A stretch of DNA of 64,000 bases. It comes from Symsagittifera roscoffensis. Taxonomy: Eukaryota > Xenacoelomorpha > Acoela > Convolutidae. The notes under the pieces were generated by a model. The model did not search any database. It was not told the origin of the DNA and worked only from the letters and a program-made list of their open reading frames with translations. The first letter of the stretch is position 1. Every line of letters begins with the position of its first letter. Where the stretch lies: assembly GCF_963678635.1 (NCBI RefSeq), contig NC_087063.1:2084073-2148072 (forward strand). The letters run 5' to 3'. The position numbers were made by a program, and so were the translations under genes. This document shows positions 1-11,445 of the stretch, one piece after another.

Positions 1-1140
1 CTAAGTGTAAAGTAGTTTTCTGGATTCCAGAGGTGTTTTGATGTTTTGTCGCTGGTTTTCAGAACTTTCAGAATGCCGTTTTTTGAGAGTCTAGAAGAAT
101 GTAACTAAATTCTGTAATATTAACCGACAAAATTTAGATCATAGAAAGATCAAATTAAGGGTATTAGCAATTTGCTCTAATAATAATTTAAAAAAAGTAA
201 TAATCAAAATCATATTAGAACCATAATGGTAATTATAACAATCATAATAAATTTTTATAACAATAACAATCATAATTAAGTATTTGTTTAGGAATCAGGC
301 ACATTACATAAACTATTTATTATAACTGCTCAATTTTCATAGCGCCAATTCAAATGGTCACCGTAAGGCTGCAAGACTGTTTGCAAGTGCTATTTGAGAG
401 CAATTTGGAGAATGAGAATCCATGTTTTTGTTTTTAACAATTGAAACCTTAAAATTTGCATAAAACCTTTTTTTGATGTAGTATAAATCAGAAAAACCTA
501 ATAATTTTTTTTTTTTGAGACAAACTAATTACTCATCAAAAAAAGTTCAACCGTTTTCAACAACTAGTTTTTGCACAAAAATTAGTATCATGTAGATATA
601 GGTTTCTCTATTTATGAACAAAAGTGTCCAATTTCGTTGCTGGGCATCAATATTAACAAAACCTTATAGTCTAGTTTGACAATCTTATTGTTAACTCCTT
701 CACTCATTTTTTAAAATAAATTTTATTCATCTTATTATTAACTCCTTAACTCATTTTCTAAAATAAAATTTACTCATAGCAAATAGGGTTTGCAAAGTTC
801 TGGTCCGCGTGTCACTAAAATTTGCATGCTTATTTCTTTTGATATTATGACAATATTCACATCTTTACTTGTATAATTTTTCCTATTAAGTTTTGTTAGT
901 ATTTTAAGAGCTTTTATGGATGTAGCTCATAGATTCAGCAAACATTGTTGTTTCATGTCGTTGATCTTACTTCATCGAGTTTTCTTTTCCAATTGATAAT
1001 TCTCATAAAACATTTCGTTGTTTCTGTAGTTCATCTAGAAGTTTTAGGTACAGCTATTAATCAAAATTCCCTGTTGATAAATTGGTTTTATGCAGCTTTT
1101 GAAAACTATCATGAAATATTCAACTGATAAAATGTTTCTA
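1..1140. other. Non-coding AT-rich stretch with a short tandem duplication
   Basis: I see no gene. AAT/ATA-rich simple sequence lies at about 160-300. A roughly 50-bp segment beginning 'atcttattgttaactcctt' occurs twice in a row between about 683 and 780 with small differences. The right end (about 920-1140) may be the extreme 3' tail of the LINE remnant that follows, but nothing in it is diagnostic. Confidence 0.5.
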
Positions 1141-1149
1141 GTTTGGCAG

Positions 1150-3180
1150 TGAAACGAAATGAATTTTGCTCATCTATTTTTCACGTTTTGGATATGTGCA
1201 GTGAAAATTAGGTTGAAATCAAATTGAACTCCTAAATATGTAACATCAGTTTCTGTTTTTAGGGCAATCCCTCTGAAACTTATCAAAAGTTTTAAAGTTT
1301 TAAAGCTGAAAGCAATTGTTTTGGTTTTGCCTTGATTCATTGTAATTTTATTTGCCATCTATGTTTCTATGTTGTCAAATCTAGATCTTGTTTGCTTCCG
1401 TAATTTGTATGTAGCTTTTATAAGCTCTCATGAATTGTTTAGCCGATCACTTGTTTCTTGTTTTGTAGAGAAACGAAATTAATTTTGCGCATCTATTTTC
1501 CACTTTTCGGATATGTTTAGAGAATTTTAGGTTCTGATCAATTTGAACTCCTAAAACTGCAACAATAATTTCTGTTTTTAGTGCATTCTCTCAAAAATTT
1601 ATCAATTTTTTTCTTCAAGCTGAAAACAACTTTTTTGTTTTTGTCTTGCTTCATCATAAATTTATTTACCATCCATATTTCTATGTGGTTCAAATCTAGA
1701 TCATAGTTGTCCTCTGAAACTTCGCCATGTATAATGGTATCATCTGCAAAAGAACCACGTTGGTAATTTGGGAATCTCGGGGACATCATTGATGTAATAA
1801 AGAAAAAAGTGGACCCATAAGTAACCCTTGAGGAACCCCCTCCCCTTACACAAACCCCATCCTTTTTCAAATTTAATTTTCTTTGTTTGATTTAATTGGA
1901 CAACACAGTAACGGTTGTCGAGATATGATTTAAGAAACGGAAATCTTTGCCTCTCAATCCGTAAACTGAGCATCTCCAAAGCAAGTTTTTATGGTTCACA
2001 GTATCAAAAGTTTTCGATAAAATATTGAGAGTGCGAAATTATGTTTCTTATTCCATTAGAAACTTCAATTGATTGGTGAAATTCAACAATTGCATCAAAT
2101 CGTTTTGACGCAAAACCTTTCTGTTTAATCAAAATTACTTCGTTTTTGTAAAAGGAATCTAACAATCCTCCAGTATCATTATTTTTCTCAGACTTTTCCA
2201 AAAATTGGTAGCAGTAATTTTGGCCTGGAATTTGTGCTTGAGTCTTTTTTCCACTTTTGTGAATTGGAAAAACATAGAAAATTTCAAACTTTCCAGATAA
2301 GACTCTTCTTTAAGTATTCAATTTAATAAAACTGTCAAAATTGAACGGATTGCCGGAATAATTATTCTTATGAAAAAATTTGAGAGTCAATAGCAATCAT
2401 GGCTGTTTTTTTTTGCAAATTACCAATTTCTTGTTCTGCCATTTTGTCAAATTAGCATGAAATCCTTACTGTTCTTACATTTTGAAAATTGCGCTCCGTG
2501 TTTAGAGATTCAGCTAGATTTGATCCGATTTCAACAAAAAAAGAATCAAATGATATATTATTCATGTGGCATTGTTCTTATTCGTCTTTTCTCACTGTTG
2601 GCTTTACACTGTTGACTGACTCGAAAAATTTTCTTGTTTCTTTTTGTGTCTCATAGTATTTACTAAGCGAGTCTTGTACCATTGAATTAATCTTGTTATG
2701 TTGTCTTTGATATAAGTGTTTCGGGGCTTCTGTAGAGTTTTGTAGACTTTTTTTATAATTTGTGTTTTTTCGTATATCCACGTTTGATTTTTTTTGTAAT
2801 CCAGGATATTGTATCTTTTTTGCTTTTGATTTCATGAACGGGCAAGAGTTTATCCAGACTGTTTTGAATTTGATTTGTAAGAAGAATGAAAGCCTCGTTG
2901 AGAGGTATGTATAGGAAACGTTGGTGGAATGGCTACCATCAATTTCTAATTAACAAAGTTTAAAAGTTTTCTTCATCAAATTTTTACCATGACCAGCCAA
3001 AGCTAGGAACTGTTTTTTGGTTCTCAAAATTGGAGGTCTCATTTCTTCACTGTTTTTTCATACCCCTATTTTAACGCTTCGGCAAGTTAGCAACTGGCAT
3101 TTTTCGGATTGTGACTTATCAAAATACAGAAATGGAGCATGATCACATAGCATCTATGCCGCTTAACCAGTTGGGTTATA
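1150..3180 (-). pseudogene. LINE (jockey/CR1-like) reverse transcriptase remnant
   Basis: This is the broken coding region of a non-LTR retrotransposon read on the minus strand. The reverse transcriptase copied element RNA at nicked chromosomal DNA. Landmarks in order from about 3100 down are: the linker between endonuclease and RT (the ORF at 2578-2835, ending PTVRKDE); the GF...AIVEFHQS segment of RT (2004-2201); FLKSYLDNRYCVVQLN followed by the YINDVP finger/palm block (1740-1979); the FADDT active-site block (1538-1870); and the thumb motif YLGVQFD (1170-1358). The pieces lie in different frames with several stops, so it is dead. The apurinic endonuclease domain is not recognisable and the copy is probably 5'-truncated. 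Assignment to the jockey/CR1 group is from motif style only; RT identity is secure. Confidence 0.85.
1152..1703. repeat. Direct duplication of the LINE thumb segment (about 235 bp, offset 317)
   Basis: The segment 1152-1389 (starting gaaacgaaatgaattttgc) recurs diverged at 1469-1703. Both encode the region around the YLGV motif and the intervening Lys-rich stretch on the minus strand. It is either an internal duplication or the overlap of two insertions. Divergence between the halves is clearly greater than between the 2.97-kb duplicates next to it, so it is older. Confidence 0.7.
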
Positions 3181-3957
3181 TGGAAAGGAAATAAGAAAGA
3201 CTCCCTTCTGTTCGCAACTGGTGCTTCAGCCAAAAAGATCAATTTCAAAAATTAATCAGAGTTTGTTCATGAACTTGTCTCAATCACAAATTTTACTGTT
3301 CTAAATGTTTAGTGTGAATGCATCTGGAGTTGAGATACTTCTTCAAACATGCCCTAAAGGTAATCATAGGTTGTTTAAGTTGCTTGCTTAAAATGAGATA
3401 TATGGAAGGTAATCAATATTTTGTTGAATTGAGAATTTTCGAACGTATCTTAAATGATCAAATAAATCGTCTTAAGTGCTTAAAAGTAGAAAATACAACA
3501 ATAAAATGAACAGGGCGGGCATGGAAACGAAGGGTTAATATGTTAGGTTTCTTAAAGAGTAGTGGACAAAAAATTATTCAGTTATTTTGAAATGGTAGAC
3601 AAAATGACAATTCGAAAACTATTGACAAATTGTAGAGTTTACCGATAAAAATCTGTTATCCAGCATTAAAATAAACAGCAAAAGTGTCTTTAAAGTCTGC
3701 TGCAAAATGGAATCTAGCTTATTTATTTATGATTTGTTTCAATTGAAAAACACAATTGAGAATTTCCATAGAATTCAAAACGAACGTTGCTACCCGGGTA
3801 GAAATCACACAGGTTATCAGTGCTGTACAAATAAAACCACAGTTGTAACATAAAATTCAGTCGTGTATCACATTAAATTCAGTATTTTACTCTGTTTTTC
3901 ACCTGACCAAGAGATCGAACAGAAAAAATTGCCAGAGCTGTTCTATAACTGTAACAT

Positions 3958-5090
3958 TACTGTTACAGTACTTTTTTATTCTGTTTTTATTCTGAAACAT
4001 GACTGGAAAAATTTTTATGAAATTTTGATTCGGTTTTGTAGTATTCTTACGTGTCGTCACAGAAGAGAACAAACCATTAAAATAGCTTCTAGTAAAAAGC
4101 ATGTGCTAGAAAACACGTAAATGAGTGTTTTTCTTGCAAAAAAAACAAAAAAAGGCTGCCTTGCTAGTTAAAAGGCTTGAGCAACAAAATTTGGGCAGTT
4201 TTCGGAAAGTTTATGAAAGAAAAAAAACTTTTTTTCTCAAAGTAATGCATTCCTCACAGCTAAAAGTCAGCTGAAAACAACATAAACGCGTTTTTTGGAG
4301 AAAAAAAAAGAAATTTGTTAGCGTTGGTAGATGAAAGGCTTCAGCAAAAAAATTTACCCGGGAACACGGCATTTTTTGGTAAATTTACTGAAGAAAAAAC
4401 TTTGTTTTTCAAATTGGTGCATGATTGTTTCAAACTGATGTCATAAAAAACATTGGAAGTTTTTGCTCGAAAAAACTCAATATGCGGTTGATCAAAACAT
4501 GTTACGTTTTTCAACCCAACTGTTAATTTGTTTACTATAAGGTTTTAGAGGCTTAGTTTGGCGAGGTAATTTTTTTCTGTTGGCCTAAAAATGCTTCAAG
4601 ACTGCTAGTCGTCAGAAAATTTGAAAAAAGTGTTTCTGTTTTTATTCTGATGATTGTTGTTTGCGCGCAGTTTCATTGATTACTTGAAACGTTTTTGTGC
4701 AATTTCATTTTTTATTTCATTTGATTTTGTTATAATCATAATTACACTAGTTTTTAATTTTCGTTACAATTGAGTTTGAAAACCGAGAATTCCTTAGATT
4801 TTTTTATTTTTTTTTCAGAAAAACTTACATGAAGCACGCTGATTTTTTTAAAACGCAGCACAATCAAACAATTTCATTCAAGTGAATTTGGTGCCTAGGC
4901 GCGGCATTTTGCTTTTTGGAGATTTTTCAGAATTTTATTTCTAAAAATTGCTTTTCTGATTTTATTTTTGCTCATAGAAATAACAAAACAATATGTCTGA
5001 TTTTTTCATGATCACAGAAGTATCAGAACAAAACCTCTGATTTTATTCTGATTGGAAAAATAGCAGAATAAAAACAGTACTGTAACAGTA
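3958..5090. mobile_element. Terminal-inverted-repeat element, copy A (non-autonomous DNA transposon-like)
   Basis: The ends are inverted copies of about 26 bp. The left end reads TACTGTTACAGTAC followed by T-rich TTATTCTG; the right end at 5064-5090 is its near-perfect reverse complement. The first 14 bases are almost self-complementary, so each end can form a small hairpin. No transposase reading frame is visible in the 1.1 kb between them. The motif TTTTTATTCTG recurs inside (near 3980, 4640, 5040), as in elements with subterminal repeats. I could not identify a target-site duplication or assign a superfamily. The element lies wholly inside the 2.97-kb unit. Confidence 0.55.
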
Positions 5091-5111
5091 CTGATAAATT
5101 GCCACTTGCCA

Positions 5112-6160
5112 CTTTTTGTAAAAGGAATCTAACAATCCTCCAGTATCATTATTTTTCTCAGTTTTTTCCAAAAATTGGTAGCAGTAATTTTGGCCTAGAA
5201 TTTGTGCTTGAGTCTTTTTTCCTCTTTTGTGAATTGGAAAAACATAGCAAATTTCAAACTTTCCAGATAAGACTCTTCTTTAAATATTCAGTTTAATAAA
5301 ACTGTCAAAACTGAACGGATTGCCGGAATAATTATTCTTATGAAAAAGTTTGATAGTCAATAGCAATCATGGCTGTTTTTTTGCAAATTACCAATGGCTT
5401 TAAAAATTTCTTGTTCTGCCATTTTGTACAATTAGCATGAAATCCTTACTGTTCTTACATTTTGAAAATTGCGCTCCATGTTTAGAGATTCAGCTAGATT
5501 TGGTCAGATTTCAACAAAAAAAGAATCAAATGATATATTTTTCATGTGGCATTGTTCTTATTCGTCTTTTCTCTTTTTGTGTCTCATAGTATTTACTAAG
5601 CAAGTCTTGTAACATTGAATTAATCTTGTTACGTTGTCTTTGATATAAGTGTTTCGCGGCTTCGTATATCCACGTTTGATTTTTTTTTGTAATCCAGGAT
5701 GTTGTATCTTTTTTGCTTTTGATTTCATGAACGGGCAAGAGTTTATCCAGACTGTTTTGAATTTGATTTGTAAGAAGAATGAAAGCCTCGTTGAGAGGTA
5801 TGTATAGGAAACTTTGGTGGAATGGCTACCATCAATTTCTAATTAACAAAGTTTAAAAGTTTTCTTCATCAAATTTTTACCATGGCCAGCCAAAGCTAGG
5901 AACTGTTTTTTGGTTCTCAAAATTGGAGGTCTCATTTCTTCACTATTTTTTCATACCCCTATTTTAACGCTTCGGCAAGTTAGCAACTCGCATTTTTCGG
6001 ATTGTGACTTATCAAAATACAGAAATGGAGCATGATCACATAGCATCTATGCCGCTTAACTAGTTGGGTTATATGGAAAAGAAATAAAAAAGACTCCCTT
6101 CTGGTGCTTCAGTCAAAAAAGATCAATTTCAAAAATTAATCAGAGCTTGTTCATGAACTT
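5112..6160 (-). pseudogene. Duplicated 5' half of the LINE remnant
   Basis: Second copy of the endonuclease-RT linker and amino-terminal RT segment seen at 2142-3180, carried here by the 2.97-kb tandem duplication. The Lys/Gln-rich linker (the ORF at 5526-5738, with AAKHLYQRQRNKINSM) is recognisable. About 40 bp encoding the end of that linker are missing, and the palm with the catalytic FADD block is absent, because the duplicated unit starts upstream of it. It is a passive passenger copy and cannot encode an enzyme. Confidence 0.75.
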
Positions 6161-6842
6161 GTCTCAATCACAAATTTTACTTTTCTAAATGTTTAGGGTG
6201 AATGCATCTGTAGGTGAGATACTTCTTCAAACAAGCCCTAAAGGTCACCATAGGTTGTTTAAGTTGCTTGCTTAAAATGAGATACATGGAAGGTAATTAA
6301 TATTTTGTTGAACTGAGAATTTTTGAACGTATCTTAAATGATCAAATAAATCGTCTTAAGTGCTTAAAAGTAGAAAATAAAACAATAAAATGAACAGGGC
6401 GGGCATGGAAACGAAAGGTTAATATGTTAGGTTTCTTAAAGAGTAGTGGACAAAAAAGTATTCAATCATTTTGAAATGGTAGACAAAATGACAATTCGAA
6501 AACTATTGACAAATTGTAGAGTTTACCGATAAAAATCTGTTATCCAGCACTAAAATAAACAGCGAAAGTGTCTTTAAAGTCTGCTGCAAAATGGAATCAG
6601 GCTTATTTATTTATGATTTGTTTCAATTGAAAAACACAATTGAGAATTTCTATAGAATTCAAAACGAACGTTGCTACCCGGGTAGAAATCACACAGGTTA
6701 TCAGTGCTGTACAAATAAAACCACAGTTGTAACAAAAAATTCAGTCGTGTATCACATTAAATTCAGTATTTTACTCTGTTTTTCTCCTAACCAAGAGTTC
6801 GAACCGAAAAAAAATGCCAGAACTGTTCTATAACTGTAACAT

Positions 6843-8119
6843 TACTGTTACGGTACTTTTTTCTTCTATTTTTATTCTGAAACATAACTGGAAATTTTTT
6901 TATGAATTTTTGATTCGATTTTAAAGTATTCTTACTGGTCGTTACAGAAGAGAACAAATAATCAAAATAGCTTCTAGTAAAAAACCTGTGCTAGAAACCA
7001 CGTAAATGAGTGTTTTTCTTGCAAAAAAAAACAAAAACTGGCTGCCTTGGTAGTTAAAAGGCTTGAGCAACAAAATTTGGGCAGTTTTTGGAAAGTTTAC
7101 CAAAGAAAAAATTTTTTTTTTCGCAAAGTAATGCATCCCTCACAGCTAAAAATCAGCTGAAAACAACATAAACGCGTTTTTTTTTTGCGAGAAAAAAAGA
7201 AATTTGTTAGCGTTGGTAGATGAAAGGCTTCAGAAAAAAAATTTACCTGGGAATACGGCAGTTTTTGGTAAATTTACTGAAGAAAAAACTTCTTTTTTCA
7301 AATTGGTGCATGATTGTTTCAAACTGATGTCATAAAAAACATTGGAAGTTTTTGCTCGAAAAAACTCAAAATGCGGTTGATCAAAATTTGTTACGTTTTT
7401 CAACCCAACTGTTAATTTGATTACTATAATGTTTTATTTGACTGACACAATTATCCCTGGAACTGGCAACTTTCGGATAGACTAAGTGTTTTTTTTTCAC
7501 TTGAGAAAATTTGTTTTTGAAATAATTATTTGTGAAACTTTGAAAATTTTGCTCTATCTCTAGGCCAAAATTGATGATTGCTGGTTAAGTTTTTTTTTTG
7601 GAGGCCTAAAAATGCTTCTTATCGTCAGACTGCTAATCGTCAGAAAATTTGAAAAATCGTTTTTCTGTTTTTAGTCTGATGATTGTTGTTTACGCACAGT
7701 TTAATTGATTACTTAAAATTTGGTTGTGCAATTTCATTTTTTATTTCATTTGATTTTGTTATAATCATAATTACACTAATTTTTATTTTCGTTACAATTG
7801 AGTTTGAAAACCGAGAATTCCTTAGATTTTTTAATTTCTTTTTCAGAAAAATATACATGAAGCACGCTGATTTTTTTAAAACCCAGCCCAATCAAATAAT
7901 TTCATTCAAGTGAAGTTGGTGCCTAGGCGCTGAATTTTGCGTTTTTGGAGATTTTTTAGAATTTTATTTCCAAAAACTGCTCTTCTGATTTTATTTCTGC
8001 TCATAGAAATAATAAAACAATATGTCTGATTTTTTCATGATCAGAGAAGTATCAGAACAATACCTCTGATATTATTCTGATCGGAAAAATAGCAGAATAA
8101 AAACAGTACTGTAACAGTA
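6843..8119. mobile_element. Terminal-inverted-repeat element, copy B
   Basis: Same element as at 3958-5090, duplicated with the surrounding segment. The left end reads TACTGTTACGGTAC (one change from copy A). The right end at 8093-8119 keeps the intact complement. It is about 140 bp longer because of extra sequence near 7440-7560. No transposase is encoded. Confidence 0.55.
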
Positions 8120-8140
8120 CTGATAGATTGCCACTTGCCA

Positions 8141-9220
8141 GAATCTGATACAGAACTGATCTTTTACTAATACATTTCTGGAGAAGTACTGATTTTCGAG
8201 TACATGAACTACATGAACGCCGAACTCCATGAATTTGCTCTCTATCTAAGAACTGCCTACTGCTGAAAATTTTCCTCTGATATCGAATCAGCAATCTTAT
8301 GCGTTTTTGCTTTTCGTTTTGCAGTCTGTGAAATCCAAATCAGCATAAAACTTAGCGAGCGTGTTGTCACAATGTTTTCTACTTTTACTGAGAGTAGGGA
8401 AAAACTTTATCTTTAGTTTGATTCTACACTCAGAGTCAACTAATATAAATGTTTATCGAAATTGATCAATTTAGACATCACATTGAAGTTAATTCAGGCG
8501 CGTATTGATAAAATTTATTGGGTTTTTAAAAAACTTTCTCAAGGTTATGAAACTCTGTTTGAGTTTTGATTTGATTTTATTAGAAGGATAACTATCTTGG
8601 ACTTCTATCATTTTGAGCTGACTTTTTTTAATGAAAAAATCAAAAAAATTTCGCATAATGTTAGAAAAAGTAGACTTTTTGTTTTTTTTTTTCAGCAAAT
8701 TGGCACTTTTAAAACTGTTTCCAATTATCTTCTTTTTCGAAAAATTCTCAGGTCCTTGCAGGGATAAAAAAAATTTGTGATATAACTTTTAGATAAGTTT
8801 TCTACGACCGAATCGATCAAGGAGCGTTATATTGTAACATCTGTTAGAGTGTTGCTTAATCTGGGAGATCTTGTGTAAGAGTTTTGAGAGAGAGAGAGAC
8901 ACCACTAAAAAGACTAAGAGTTGATGTTTCCGCTCACAGCTAATGCTGAGAAAAACTAGTTTGGTGAAAGTTTGTTATGAAAGACCGTTCAAGTAACATT
9001 CAAGATCTTTGAAAAACATACAGTTGTGAGGCTTTAAAACAACCCTCCACAAACGACTAACTTTATTTCCGAAGAAGCAATCAGTTAATTTCGAATAAAA
9101 ATTTTTTAACACGCGAAAGTTGACGCTAAAAATAATATGTTTTTCAGTCTTATTGTTCCTGTCACTTTTCTTTCATCTCCACTTTTTCGTCATTCGTTTC
9201 ACTCGGCAAAGAAGTATGCT
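8141..9220. other. Non-coding stretch with a GA microsatellite
   Basis: No supportable gene. A (GA)n run of 14 bases lies at 8886-8899. The remaining sequence is AT-rich with short homopolymer tracts. Confidence 0.5.
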
Positions 9221-9222
9221 AA

Positions 9223-9390
9223 AACAAGCGCAAATTTTTTCACCTGTTAATTGTCGCATTTTGGCTATATTGGCAATCTTTAAACTCCCACAACTTTACG
9301 AAAATGGTCAAAAAGATTTTGTCAAAAATGTCTACCTAAAAAGTTGAAATTTGACTAAAGAAGAAAAACTACCCAAAGCACAAACAAGAC
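9223..9390 (-). repeat. Dispersed repeat family R1, partial copy
   Basis: A 3' portion of the roughly 400-bp repeat best preserved at 9521-9920. Shared blocks are 'ttggcaatctttaaactccc', the 'tgtcaaaaatg' block and the block ending 'acccaaagcacaaac'. The part with the GCGCG palindrome is missing. A perfect 7-bp stem with a 3-base loop (TCAGGGC-GAA-GCCCTGA) follows at 9399-9415. Confidence 0.6.
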
Positions 9391-9520
9391 TGCTCGTATC
9401 AGGGCGAAGCCCTGATGGTTCCGAATGCCTTGTAAGCTTTATGGAGCAGCATAACATTAAAACATTAAATGAATGAAACAAAATGAAAAAAAAATTTCTA
9501 AAATTTGATTTTTTTTTGAT

Positions 9521-9920
9521 GAAAATTATCGCCCCACACGCCATATAAAGTACAAAAGGATAGATTTCGCTCCTTGTATCAACTCAATTATGGCAAATAA
9601 GCTTCTTTCAACCAATTTGGAACAATTTCTACGACGGATTAACTCTCCGCTTACGCGTTAAAAGCGCGAAATATATCGCGCTTTAATTGTCCCAAATTGG
9701 CCAAAATGGCAATCTTTAAACCCCCGTAACTTTTTAAAAAAAGATCACAGGTAAAATATCTTTTCAAATTTGAGCTCAAGACAACAAAACTTCAATACTT
9801 TTCGAATGATATTTAAAAACTTTGTCAAAAATGGCTAGTTAAAAAGTCGAAATTTGTCTGAAAAAAAAAACCCACCCCGAGCACAAATATTCCGTTACTT
9901 TCTTATCGAAAGTCGGAACC
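9521..9920 (-). repeat. Dispersed repeat family R1, near-complete copy
   Basis: A non-coding repeat of about 400 bp whose reverse complement recurs at 45715-46140, 11115-11440 and 60955-61330. It has a fixed internal landmark, an interrupted palindrome of the form GCGCGAAATATATCGCGC, next to 'ttacgcgtta'. It ends with 'gagcacaaatattccgttactttc'. No coding potential, no long terminal inverted repeats and no tail were seen, so the superfamily is unknown (SINE, MITE or satellite-derived are all possible). Confidence 0.7.
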
Positions 9921-10009
9921 ATAATCCGTTACTTTCGTTTCGAAACAAAGGAGCAACAACACTTTTCGTATCACGGCTTAACCTTGTATATTCCGAGACA
10001 TGCATACCA

Positions 10010-10283
10010 TCTCACGCCATATAAAGTACAGAATGATAAATTTCGCTCCTAGTAACCAACCAATTATATTGATTTAACTTCTTTGAACCAAATTGGAACA
10101 CTTTCTAAGAGGAACTAAATCTCCGCTTACGCGTTAAAAACGCGAAATATATATCGTGTTAATTGTCTCTAATTGTTCAAAATGTCTATCTTTCAACCCC
10201 CACAATTTTAAGAAAAATGATCCTAGGTAAAGTATCTTTTCAAATTTGAGCTCAATATAACATTACTTTTTGAATAGTTTTTT
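10010..10283 (-). repeat. Dispersed repeat family R1, truncated copy
   Basis: Starts with 'ctcacgccatataaagtaca' as in the 9521 copy, keeps the 'acgcgttaaaaacgcg' palindrome region, and stops in the 'caaatttgagctcaa' block. It lies head-to-tail with the preceding copy, so the two may have arrived as a tandem pair. Confidence 0.65.
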
Positions 10284-10572
10284 GAAAAGAAAAAAAACAA
10301 AAAACCATCAACATAAGATAATGTTTCATATAGTTCAATCAGAAATATGAGTAAAAACCGCAACTTTCTGTATAAAGTTGGGAATTTTTTAGTCATAAGT
10401 TGTACAAGCCGAAAAACTTTGACAGACTTCGTTTGTATGAATCTAAACCATTGTTTTCAGATTTGAACTGATTGCTTTTTGTTCCAAAACCTGGTTACCA
10501 ATAATAAATTCAAAGTGTCCATAGTTTCTGCGCTATTCGTTTTTTTTGCGGTTTCTTGAACGATGTGACAAT

Positions 10573-10913
10573 GCGCCAAATGCTATTTCTTAAGCTATAA
10601 TCAAAGTAATCATGAAAGTAACACAAAATACACTCATTTGAGATGAATTGCTCGTCATACTTTTTTGTTCCTACTTTCGCTCGTCATGCATTCGCTGGTC
10701 AAAACCCTGTGTTTGCCTTTAATTGAAATTGCATTTCAGCTTCAAGCAGTTGCAATCGACCAATCATACCTCAGTTATTTATCGGAAACATAAGAACGAA
10801 CTCATTTGAAGATTTTACTTCAAAGCGCCAAATGCTATTATTTTAAGCTATGATCAAAGTAATCATGATAGTAACACAAAATGTACTCACTTGAAATTAA
10901 TTGCTCGTCATGC
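10573..10913. repeat. Direct repeat pair, about 88 bp each
   Basis: The segments 10573-10660 and 10825-10913 match with a few substitutions. Both start 'gcgccaaatgctatt' and end 'attgctcgtcat'. The 165 bases between them are unique. No gene is associated. Confidence 0.65.
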
Positions 10914-11114
10914 GTTTCAATGCTTTTTAGGTTAGGCCTAAGAACCTGTAGAAAATAAAAATTAGATAAAACAGCGTTATAAGCTTTTTTCTCTTCTGCG
11001 TAGGTCTATTACAAGCGTTTTTTCTAAAAAAAAAAACTTAGAACAAGGCTTTTTGCATACTATGGAAGTGAATGATCGAAGAATAGTTTCTCCTTAAACT
11101 GAAAAAATGCTTTA

Positions 11115-11440
11115 TTGGGTACGAAAATATTTGGATATTTGTGCTCAGAACTTTTTTTTATATCATTCAAAAAGTATTGCTTGAGCTTAAATTTGAAAAG
11201 TTATTTCACCTTTAATTAATTGTCATCATAACGTTTTGGGGATTTAAAGACTGCCGTTTTGGCCAATTTGGGACAATTAACTCGCGATATATCACGCGCT
11301 ATTAACGCGTAAAACGGAAATTTAATCCATCTTAGAGATGGTTCCAAATTTGTTGAAGGAAGCTTATTTGTCACTATTGGTTCGTTGCTAGGAGCGATAT
11401 CTGTCACTTTGTTTTTTATATGGGGGGATTATTTTAAAAA
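11115..11440 (+). repeat. Dispersed repeat family R1, copy in opposite orientation
   Basis: Reads in the same direction as the 45715 copy. Landmarks in order are 'atatttgtgctc', 'tatatcattcaaaaagtattgc', 'ttgggacaattaactcgcgatatatc' and 'tatggggggattatttt'. The palindrome arms are slightly degraded here. Confidence 0.65.
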
Positions 11441-11445
11441 CAAGT

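Larger units (their letters stand above)
2142..8140. repeat. Large tandem duplication, unit about 2.97 kb
   Basis: Copy A (2142-5111) and copy B (5112 to about 8140) are collinear and mostly identical. The junction is abrupt: 'gccacttgcca' runs directly into the start sequence 'ctttttgtaaaagg'. The unit contains the 5' half of the LINE remnant, a non-coding spacer and a terminal-inverted-repeat element. Copy B differs by a roughly 40-bp loss near 5570 and about 130 bp of extra sequence near 7440-7560. The breakpoint lies inside the LINE, so the duplication post-dates that insertion. It could be recombination or a misassembly of two haplotypes; read depth would tell. Confidence 0.85.
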
